Shown one piece after another: positions 18,348 to 24,839 of a DNA stretch of 64,000 bases. The position numbers and the translations under genes are program-made. A model generated the notes under the pieces. The model was given only the letters and a program-made list of their open reading frames with translations. It had not been told where the DNA came from and ran no database searches. Positions within the stretch are counted from its first letter, which is position 1, and the number at the start of each line of letters is the position of its first letter. The stretch is from Cellulomonas sp. Root930 (lineage in GTDB: Bacteria > Actinomycetota > Actinomycetes > Actinomycetales > Cellulomonadaceae): contig LMJI01000002.1 of the NCBI GenBank assembly GCA_001429255.1, positions 297,274 through 361,273 of the forward strand. Direction: 5' to 3'.

Positions 18348-18525
18348 CGCGACAGGTCAGTCGTAGAACGGGGGAAGGAGGTCCGACGCGTCGTCCGTAC
18401 GGTCGACCACGAGGGTCCCGCACTCCTTCGTCTGCTCACGTTCTGCTGCCAGTCGCCACCACGGTGCGTTCACGCTCCCGATCGTCCACCCGCCGGTGTC
18501 TCGACAGGTGGGACGAAGGGCCCTG

Positions 18526-18906
18526 TCACTCCCAGACGTACGCCGGCCGCAGCTCCGCGACGCTCCCCGGTCCGGCGAACTGCGCGGCGATCTCCTCCGC
18601 GCGCTCGCGCGAGGCGCAGTCGACGAGGAAGAACCCCGCCAGGTGCTCCTGCGTCTCGGCGTAGGGACCCTCGCTCGCCAGCGAGCTCCCGCTGCGCCAG
18701 CGGTACACCGTGGCGGACGCGGGGTCGGCCAGGGCCTCCGCGGTGACCAGCTCGCCGCTGGCCGAGAGCTCGCCGAGCAGGGTGTCGAACTGCCGGTCCG
18801 CCTGCTCGTGGTCGGCGACGGGCAGCGCGCGGCCCTCGTCGGTGAACCGGGACGTCGGGTGGGCCCAGGGCTTCGGGTTGGAGTGGATGAGGATGAGGTA
18901 CTTCAC
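18526..18906 (-). CDS. YCII/DGPF-domain protein
   Basis: Protein of 126 residues of the YCII-related family. It begins with KYLILIH, contains FDTLLGELSASGELV and the family's SEGPYAETQEHLAGFFLVD block, corresponding to the DGPF-type signature. Such proteins often sit beside ECF sigma factors, but none is present here. Biochemical role unknown. The GTG at 18906 was chosen because AGGAGGC lies at good spacing; upstream codons belong to the leader. The 178 bases between its stop and the VOC gene show no gene or clear signal. Confidence 0.8.
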   Translation of the reverse strand: MKYLILIHSNPKPWAHPTSRFTDEGRALPVADHEQADRQFDTLLGELSASGELVTAEALADPASATVYRWRSGSSLASEGPYAETQEHLAGFFLVDCASRERAEEIAAQFAGPGSVAELRPAYVWE

Positions 18907-18955
18907 GGTGAGCCTCCTGTGGGTGGGTGCTGTCGGGGCGATGACGCGGGAGACC

Positions 18956-19504
18956 TCACGTTCTCGACACGTCCTCGTCGAGTCCGTCGTGCACGTCACC
19001 GCACTCGACCTCGACGACGCCGTGCTGGAGGAGGTAGGCGCGGGCGCCGCGGTCGCCGTGGAGCGTCTCGGCGAGAGGCGCCCAGTGACCGGCGGCGATG
19101 TACACCGGATGACCCGGCCGGCCTCCGTACACCGCCTGCCGGAGGTCTCCCGTGCGTGCCAGCAGCCTCTCGATCACGCTGGTCGGGGTCCCGGGCAGAT
19201 CCACCAGCGTCACGACGGCCGCGTCGCCGGTGGCGTGGGCGAGCCCGGTGCGCAGCGACTCGCCGAGGCCGTCGGCCCACCGGTCCGCGACGACCGCGGT
19301 GACCCGCTCGTCGTCGGGGACCAGGCCTCTCGCCTCCTGCGCGGCCGCACCCAGGACGACGACGACACGGTCGCAGCCGCCGTCGAGCAGCAGCGTGGTG
19401 GCGTCGGCGAGCCAGGGCACCACCAGCGCCTTCGGGCCGCCGTGCCGCGTGCCGGCGCCCGCGGCGAGCACGATCCCGCAGAGGCTTGCGTGGGTGGGAG
19501 GCAC
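18956..19504 (-). CDS. Molybdenum cofactor cytidylyltransferase-like protein (MocA/MobA family)
   Basis: Nucleotidyltransferase of 182 residues. The nucleotide-binding loop VLAAGAGTRHGGPKA at the N-terminus and VTLVDLPGTP (metal Asp) in the middle are hallmarks of the MobA/MocA branch. In E. coli, MocA adds CMP to molybdopterin for xanthine dehydrogenase-type enzymes. Its position beside xanthine dehydrogenase and xdhC genes supports the same role here, which is inference. It is divergent from uraD, with 53 bases between the two starts. Confidence 0.75.
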   Translation of the reverse strand: MPPTHASLCGIVLAAGAGTRHGGPKALVVPWLADATTLLLDGGCDRVVVVLGAAAQEARGLVPDDERVTAVVADRWADGLGESLRTGLAHATGDAAVVTLVDLPGTPTSVIERLLARTGDLRQAVYGGRPGHPVYIAAGHWAPLAETLHGDRGARAYLLQHGVVEVECGDVHDGLDEDVSRT

Positions 19505-19557
19505 GTCCCGTACGGTGCCAGTGCGCGAGTGCGGAGCGCTACCGGAGGGCGGCCTGG

Positions 19558-20019
19558 ATGATCGACGACGGACCTGAGACCCGCGAGCGGCTCACCACCG
19601 CATTGCACGTCGCCCGGTGGGTCGACGAGGTCGCGTCGGGCTGCCCGTACCCGTCGGTCGACGCGCTCGTCGGGGTCGGTGACCTCGCGGCGCGGTCGCT
19701 GAGCACGGCGGAGGTCGACGAGGCGCTCAGCGCCCATCCCCGCATCGGGGAGCGGTCGACCGGCCTCTCCGCAGCCGAGCAGGCCGCCTCGAGCACTGAG
19801 GACCCCGCCCTCGTCGCCGCGATGGCCGACGGCAACCGCGCCTACGAGGAGCGGTTCGGCCGGATCTTCCTCATCCGCGCCGCCGGTCGTAGTCGTCCCG
19901 AGATCCTCGCGGAGCTTCACCGACGGCTCGGGCTCACCGACGACGCCGAGTCCGCCGAGGTCGCCGACCAGCTCCGTCAGATCGCGCTCCTGCGCCTGCG
20001 CACCCTGTTCGCGTCATGA
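19558..20019 (+). CDS. uraD: OHCU decarboxylase
   Basis: Cytosolic enzyme of 153 residues decarboxylating 2-oxo-4-hydroxy-4-carboxy-5-ureidoimidazoline to S-allantoin, the last step of the urate pathway. The signature SAHPRIGE with the catalytic His and the C-terminal FGRIFLIRAAGRS block are intact. The ATG at 19558 follows CGGAGGG; the open frame upstream to 19486 overlaps the promoter space of the divergent MocA-like gene. It overlaps uraH by four bases, so the two are coupled. Confidence 0.92.
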   Translation: MIDDGPETRERLTTALHVARWVDEVASGCPYPSVDALVGVGDLAARSLSTAEVDEALSAHPRIGERSTGLSAAEQAASSTEDPALVAAMADGNRAYEERFGRIFLIRAAGRSRPEILAELHRRLGLTDDAESAEVADQLRQIALLRLRTLFAS

Positions 20020-20348
20020 GCCAGCTGACGACGCACGTCCTGGACACCGCGCTCGGCCGGCCCGCGGCGGGGGTGCCGATCCTCCTGTCGGCGTTCGACG
20101 CCGGGGGGTGGACGGTCCTGGCCTCGGGCGTCACCGACGACGACGGCCGCGCCCGGTCCCTGGGGCCCGATCGTGTCGCGCCTGGGCGGTACCGGTTCAC
20201 GTTCGACACCGCGGCGTATTTCGCGGCGACCGGGCAGGTCGGGTTCCATCCGGAGGTCGTGGTGGTGTTCGACGTGGTGGATGACGGGCACTATCACGTG
20301 CCGCTGCTGTTGAGCCCGTTCGCGTACTCGACGTACCGGGGGAGCTAG
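20016..20348 (+). CDS. uraH: 5-hydroxyisourate hydrolase
   Basis: Transthyretin-like hydrolase of 110 residues that opens 5-hydroxyisourate to OHCU. The N-terminal THVLDTALGRPA (catalytic His), central RYRFTFDT and the invariant C-terminal YRGS tetrapeptide are all present. It starts within the uraD stop codon (ATGA). It acts between the uricase encoded at 22686 and UraD. Confidence 0.95.
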   Translation: MSQLTTHVLDTALGRPAAGVPILLSAFDAGGWTVLASGVTDDDGRARSLGPDRVAPGRYRFTFDTAAYFAATGQVGFHPEVVVVFDVVDDGHYHVPLLLSPFAYSTYRGS

Positions 20349-20570
20349 GCGCGCGCTCGCAGCTCCGGGTGACCGTTCGACTCGGGTGTCCGACCTACCG
20401 GTGCCGGGCCTCGATCCTCCACCGGCCGGCAGGCACCGCGTCGCCCGCTCACGCCTTGATCAGCTCGGCGTTGGAACGCGGGCTGTGGGCGGGTCGGTGG
20501 TGCGGCTGCGGACATGTTGATGCAGGTCAGAGCCTTGTCGCGACGATCCGGCTCCTGTAGGATCGAACGT
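20349..20570. other. Intergenic region between uraH and the HNH gene
   Basis: This 222-base gap is the longest in the window. I see no gene or RNA in it. Its right end carries the SOS box listed next; an upstream open frame continuous with the HNH gene starts at 20514 but lacks a good ribosome site. Confidence 0.6.
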
Positions 20571-20578
20571 ATGTTCGA
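20563..20578. promoter_or_regulatory. Perfect LexA (SOS) box overlapping the HNH gene start
   Basis: The sequence TCGAACGTATGTTCGA matches the actinobacterial SOS consensus at all 12 defined positions. It contains the ATG at 20571, so LexA binding would cover the translation start. The same arrangement is known for 13E12-family genes of Mycobacterium tuberculosis. Confidence 0.9.
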
Positions 20579-22031
20579 GTCGACGGTCGAGGTGCAGGAT
20601 GTGGCGGCGCAGGTGCGCGACGCCACCGCCACCCTGGCTGCCGTGGCCCGTGAGTCCCGGGCGTGGAGCGGGTCGGACCGGTCGGCGGTGCTGGCTCTGG
20701 TGCGCGTGAGCGAGGCTGCGTTGGCGGAGGCGCGGGCGCACCTGCTGGTCGCCGACCGCGACGCCGGCGACTCGATGCGCCCCGGGGACCGGTCGTTCGA
20801 GGCGGCCCACGCGCGGATGACCCGGTCCGGTCTGGGCGAGGCGGCGCGGGTAGTGCGGCAGGCCGACGCCATGGTGTCCATGGGCACGGTCGCGGCGGGG
20901 GTGCGCGACGGGGTGGTGCCGTTGGGTCACCTGGACGAGCTGGCCCGGATCGCCGGGTCGGCGTCCCCGCAGGTCGCGGCGGTGCTGCGCAGCCCGCAGG
21001 CGCAAGAGGTGGTGGTGGGGATGGCCCGATCCGCGTCGCGGCCGGACTTCGCCCGCGCCCTGGCCCGGTGGGTCGCCGCGCAGGACCCGGCGTGGCTGCA
21101 GGCCGAGCACGACGCCCAGCACCGCGAACGGTTCTTCACCCTGTCCGCCCAGGGTCACGGGGTGTTCCTCAAGGGCCGCCTGGACCGGGTCGCCGGCGAG
21201 ACCCTGCGGGTCGCCCTGGACGCGATGGGCCAGTACGGCGACGACACCCGCTCACCCGGGCAAGCCTCCGCCGACGCGCTGACCATGCTGGCCGAGGTGG
21301 CCTGCGCGGGATCGGCGCCGGTGCCGGCCACCGGCGAGGACGACGCTGCGGTCTCGGCGCGACCCGGCGCGATGAGTCGCCCGCACCTCTCCCTGCTGGT
21401 CCCCGCCGAGACGGTGGCCGAGCTCGTTGCCCATCAGCGCGCCGGCGTGGACACGGTCTGCGCCCCGATCGCCCTGCCCTGGAGGACGGTGCCCCCGGCG
21501 ACCATGGAGGACGGCACCCCGGTGCCGATGTCCGAGCTCGCGAAGGCGTTGTGCGAGGCGGACATCACCCGGGTCGTGATGTCCGCCGAGAGCCTCCCGC
21601 TGGACGTCGGGCGGGCCAAGCGGCTGTTCACCACGGCGCAGCGCCGGGCCGCGATCGTGCGCGATGGGCAGTGCACCTGGAACGGGTGCGCCCAGCACGC
21701 ATCGCGCTGCGAGGTGCACCACATGCGCTGGTGGGACCGCGACCGGGGGGACACGTCGATCAGCAACGCTGCCCTGTTGTGCAAGCACCACCACTCCGAG
21801 GTCCACCGGCTCAACCTGTCCATCCAACGCCTGGAGAAACCCCCCGGCTGGACTCGACGGCAACGCACCAAGGCACACACAGGTGGAGCAGGGGAAGCGG
21901 TGGACGGGAACCTCGACGCGCCCACCACTACCGTCGGCGCGACCGGTGGCCGTCAACTCCTGCGCTACGTGTTCCGGGACCACCGCGGCCACCCCATCAA
22001 CGCACCCGACGGGGAAGGCGGCGCGCCCTAG
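20571..22031 (+). CDS. DUF222/HNH endonuclease (13E12 repeat family)
   Basis: Protein of 486 residues. The N-terminal and middle parts form the DUF222 region (long helices, RLDRVAGETLRVALDAM), and the C-terminus has an HNH nuclease motif: CTWNGC, CEVHHMRWWDRDRGDTS, N in SNAALLC and KHHHSEVH. It is probably a DNA endonuclease whose biological role is undefined. I chose the ATG at 20571 (MFESTVEV), which lies inside the LexA box, rather than the upstream frame. It interrupts the purine-degradation genes and has no functional link to them that I can see. Confidence 0.87.
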   Translation: MFESTVEVQDVAAQVRDATATLAAVARESRAWSGSDRSAVLALVRVSEAALAEARAHLLVADRDAGDSMRPGDRSFEAAHARMTRSGLGEAARVVRQADAMVSMGTVAAGVRDGVVPLGHLDELARIAGSASPQVAAVLRSPQAQEVVVGMARSASRPDFARALARWVAAQDPAWLQAEHDAQHRERFFTLSAQGHGVFLKGRLDRVAGETLRVALDAMGQYGDDTRSPGQASADALTMLAEVACAGSAPVPATGEDDAAVSARPGAMSRPHLSLLVPAETVAELVAHQRAGVDTVCAPIALPWRTVPPATMEDGTPVPMSELAKALCEADITRVVMSAESLPLDVGRAKRLFTTAQRRAAIVRDGQCTWNGCAQHASRCEVHHMRWWDRDRGDTSISNAALLCKHHHSEVHRLNLSIQRLEKPPGWTRRQRTKAHTGGAGEAVDGNLDAPTTTVGATGGRQLLRYVFRDHRGHPINAPDGEGGAP

Positions 22032-22115
22032 CAGTCCGGTGGTCATGCGTCGGGTGCGGAAGTGCTGGTGCGTCAGGGAACGCGGGCTGTCGCGAACACG
22101 TGGGCTGGCGAGGGC

Positions 22116-22139
22116 GGAGTGTCAGGCCTGGAGTGTCAG
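22116..22139. repeat. Short direct repeat
   Basis: GGAGTGTCAG occurs twice (22116-22125 and 22130-22139). The second copy covers the stop codon of the deaminase gene. Meaning unknown. Confidence 0.5.
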
Positions 22140-22609
22140 TACTCGATGCGCAGGGGGCGGGCCAGCCACGCGTCCATGGGCTCGGATGCGTTCGGAACCC
22201 GGTGGTTGTCGACCGGCATCGGCCAGGTGTCGCGGTGGCTGGCGAACAGGTCGTAGAAGGCGCGGTCGTCGAATCCCGCGCGCGCGGCGTCGATCCGGTC
22301 CGCGGCGAAGACGACTCGGTCGACCCGGGCCCAGAGGCAGGCGGCGATGCACAGAGGGCACGGCTCGCACGACGAGTAGACCGTCGCGCCCGCGAGCGAG
22401 AAGTTCTCGATCGCCCGGCACGCAGCACGGATGGCCTGGACCTCGGCGTGGGCGGTGGGGTCGTTGTCGCGCGTGACGCGGTTCTGACCGACACCGATCA
22501 CCTCGCCGTCGCGGACGACGACGGCACCGAACGGACCGCCGCCGTCGGCCACGTTGGCGGTCGCGAGGGCGACGGCCTGCGTCAGCCAGCTCTCGTCGTC
22601 GGGGCTCAT
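22136..22609 (-). CDS. Guanine deaminase-type nucleobase deaminase
   Basis: Zinc deaminase of 157 residues in the CDA fold. The zinc and proton-shuttle motif TAHAEVQAI near residue 55 and CEPCPLC near residue 81 are complete. Length, the ADRIDAARAGFDD stretch and the long C-terminal tail resemble Bacillus-type guanine deaminase, which converts guanine to xanthine. Its place next to uricase and xanthine dehydrogenase genes supports that activity over cytosine or tRNA adenosine deamination. The ATG at 22609 follows GGGAGGT. Confidence 0.85.
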   Translation of the reverse strand: MSPDDESWLTQAVALATANVADGGGPFGAVVVRDGEVIGVGQNRVTRDNDPTAHAEVQAIRAACRAIENFSLAGATVYSSCEPCPLCIAACLWARVDRVVFAADRIDAARAGFDDRAFYDLFASHRDTWPMPVDNHRVPNASEPMDAWLARPLRIEY

Positions 22610-22685
22610 GCGACACCTCCCAGGATCACGGTGCGGCGGCGGATCCGGGTCGCCGACGGGCGGCTCGCGCGGGTCGAGGACTGGG

Positions 22686-23579
22686 TCACGGTGCGCCCAC
22701 CGATCGCGTCCAGGCGGTGTCGGCGTCGGGTGCGCCCTCCCGGACGACCACCGCCTCGATCAGCCCGTACGGGCGGTCGGCAGCGAAGAAGACCTCCCCC
22801 GGGTTCGGCAGTCCGAAGGGGGTGAGGTCGGCGAGGAAGTGGTGCTTGTTGGGTGCGGCGATGCGGACCTCCACCACCTGAGGGACGGCGTCGAGCACCG
22901 CCTCGCCCATCTGCCAGAGGGTCTGCTGCAGCGCCAGCGAGTGCTCCGAGGCGAAGGTCGAGAGGATCACGGCCCGCACCACGGCATAGGTCGCGTCGAA
23001 GTCGAGGTCGGTGCCTGCGTAGCGCCACTGCACGGTCAGCGAGGTGGCCAGCACGCGGTCGTCGGCGTCGACCAGGGTGGTGAACTCGTCGCGCAGGAAG
23101 CCCCGGAACTCGGACGCCGTCGACTTGAGCACCGTGAGGTCGCGCAGCCCCGCGATGACGGTGGCGCCGCTGTCGTCGGTGGTGACGGACGCCGTCCGCA
23201 CCTCCTGCCCGCTGCGGACCCACGTGTGGTCGTGCTCGGCGCCGTCCACCACGGCTCGGACCCAGGCGTACTCCTCGACGTCGACCCGAGCACCGGAGAC
23301 GGGCGCGACGTGGTCGACGAAGTGCCGTCCGAGCAGCGTCGCGAACTGCTCCGGGGAGGAGATCCCGTGCGTCTTGGCGAACACGAACGACATGTTCTTC
23401 TGCGTGTCCGTGGGCAGGACGGCCGACTGGTCGCCCTCGAGGTATGCCGCCGTGAAGTCGCCGCGCAGAGCCGTCGAGACGTTCAGGTCCCGGATCTCGT
23501 GGCGCGGCGTGTCGCGCACGATCCGGACGACGCGCGTCTCGGCCTTGCCGTACTGGTGGGCGTGCAGTCGGGCGCTCAT
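22686..23579 (-). CDS. Urate oxidase (uricase)
   Basis: Cofactor-free oxidase of 297 residues converting urate to 5-hydroxyisourate. Conserved blocks include YGKAETRVVRI at the start, LPTDTQKNMSF with the catalytic Thr, AKTHGISSPEQFA, VLKSTASEFRGFLRDEFTTL, and NKHHFLADLTPFG near the C-terminus. The chosen ATG at 23579 gives the normal family length. It probably forms a minus-strand unit with the deaminase downstream (76-base gap). Its product feeds UraH and UraD. Confidence 0.93.
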   Translation of the reverse strand: MSARLHAHQYGKAETRVVRIVRDTPRHEIRDLNVSTALRGDFTAAYLEGDQSAVLPTDTQKNMSFVFAKTHGISSPEQFATLLGRHFVDHVAPVSGARVDVEEYAWVRAVVDGAEHDHTWVRSGQEVRTASVTTDDSGATVIAGLRDLTVLKSTASEFRGFLRDEFTTLVDADDRVLATSLTVQWRYAGTDLDFDATYAVVRAVILSTFASEHSLALQQTLWQMGEAVLDAVPQVVEVRIAAPNKHHFLADLTPFGLPNPGEVFFAADRPYGLIEAVVVREGAPDADTAWTRSVGAP

Positions 23580-23732
23580 GGCCGCAGTGTGCCTGGGCGA
23601 TGTGACACGCGCGTTTCCTCCTCCCGGGACACCGGTGAGGACGAGGTGCCCCGCGGTCCCGACGGTACTCGCGGGCGTTCGGGGGCGGTCTAGGCTCGTC
23701 GCACTCTGCAACAGGACGTCGGGAGGTGCGCC

Positions 23733-24737
23733 GTGCTCGAGATCGCGGACCGCCTGCTGGCCATCCTCAGTGCGGGTCACCGGGTCGCCGTCGCGACAGT
23801 CGTGTCGATGACCGGCAGCGCGCCGACGGTCGTCGGGACGTCGATGGCCGTGGACGACACGGGCGCGGCCCTGGGGAGCGTCGCCGGCGGGTGCGTCGAG
23901 GGGGCGCTGTACGAGCTGTGCACCTCGGTGCTCCAGGGTGCCGCGCCGGGCGTCCAGGAGTTCGGCGTGACCGACGAGGACGCGTTCGCGGTCGGCCTGA
24001 CCTGCGGCGGCGTGCTCCGGGTGCACGCCCGCCTGATCGGCCCGGAGGACGTGCCGGTACTGGCTGCGGCGGCGCGCGGGGACGAGTCCGTCATGGTGAC
24101 CGCCCTCGACGGGCCGCTGCCCGAACGGCTGCCGACGGTCGACCGGTCGGGCCTCGTGCGGGCCATGGGTCCCGACGGTGGCGTCGAGGTGTTCGTCGAG
24201 GTCGCGTCGGCCCCGCCGCGGATGCTCGTCTACGGTGCGCTCGAGTTCTCCTCCGCGCTCGCCGTGGTGGCTCGGGCGGCGGGCTACCGCGTGACGGTGT
24301 GCGACGCCCGCGCCGTGCTGGCCACCCCGCGGCGGCACCCGGCGGCCGACGAGGTGGTCGTCGACTGGCCCGTCCGGCACCTCGCGCAACAAAGTCTCGG
24401 TGTGCGCGACGTGGTCTGCGTGATGGCGCACGACGACCGCTTCGACGCCGACCTGGTGCTCGCGGCGCTGCGCTCCGGGGCCGGCTACGTGGGCGCGATG
24501 GGGTCGCGGCGGACGCAGGACCGGCGGCTGGCGGAGCTGGTGGAGCGGGGGGTCACCGACGACGAGCTGGGCCGCCTGCACGCGCCGATCGGCCTGGACA
24601 TCGGTGCGTCGACCCCGGGCGAGACGGCCGTGTCGGTGCTCGCGGAGGTGCTGGCGTCACGCGCGGGAGCCACGGGCCTCCCGCTGACGGACCTGGCCGG
24701 GCCGATCCACCGCCCCGCGCGCACCCACCAGCCCTGA
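23733..24737 (+). CDS. xdhC: XdhC-family molybdenum cofactor insertion protein
   Basis: Protein of 334 residues. The N-terminal XdhC/CoxI domain has ATVVSMTGSAPTVVGTSM and GSVAGGCVEGA with the conserved Cys; the C-terminal Rossmann domain shows VVVDWP, MAHDDRFDADL, GAGYVGAMGSRRT and HAPIGLDIGASTPGETA. XdhC proteins bind the sulfurated cofactor and load it into xanthine dehydrogenase. The start is the GTG at 23733 behind GGGAGG. It is convergent with the dehydrogenase genes it serves. Confidence 0.92.
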   Translation: MLEIADRLLAILSAGHRVAVATVVSMTGSAPTVVGTSMAVDDTGAALGSVAGGCVEGALYELCTSVLQGAAPGVQEFGVTDEDAFAVGLTCGGVLRVHARLIGPEDVPVLAAAARGDESVMVTALDGPLPERLPTVDRSGLVRAMGPDGGVEVFVEVASAPPRMLVYGALEFSSALAVVARAAGYRVTVCDARAVLATPRRHPAADEVVVDWPVRHLAQQSLGVRDVVCVMAHDDRFDADLVLAALRSGAGYVGAMGSRRTQDRRLAELVERGVTDDELGRLHAPIGLDIGASTPGETAVSVLAEVLASRAGATGLPLTDLAGPIHRPARTHQP

Positions 24738-24741
24738 CGCG

Positions 24742-24789
24742 GGACGTCCGCACACCGGGGTGCGGGGACGCGCGATCGTGCGGACGTCC
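24742..24789. terminator. Inverted repeat between convergent xdh genes
   Basis: A perfect 12-bp inverted repeat (24742-24753 with 24778-24789) with a 24-base loop that holds a third, partial copy of the right arm. It lies between the xdhC stop and the large-subunit stop, so a bidirectional terminator is the simplest reading. Confidence 0.55.
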
Positions 24790-24839
24790 GAGGACGTGGT
24801 TCCCGGAGCGCGCACGTGTTCGGACGCGCGGGCCGGGGG

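Noticed and set aside
20514..20570. Upstream extension of the HNH protein (start at 20514)
   Set aside because: It would place the LexA box inside the coding region by 17 codons; the SOS box at the ATG 20571 fits the known 13E12 arrangement better.
22606..23223. Open frame on the minus strand inside the uricase gene
   Set aside because: It has an Arg-rich shadow composition, overlaps a complete uricase and has no ribosome site.
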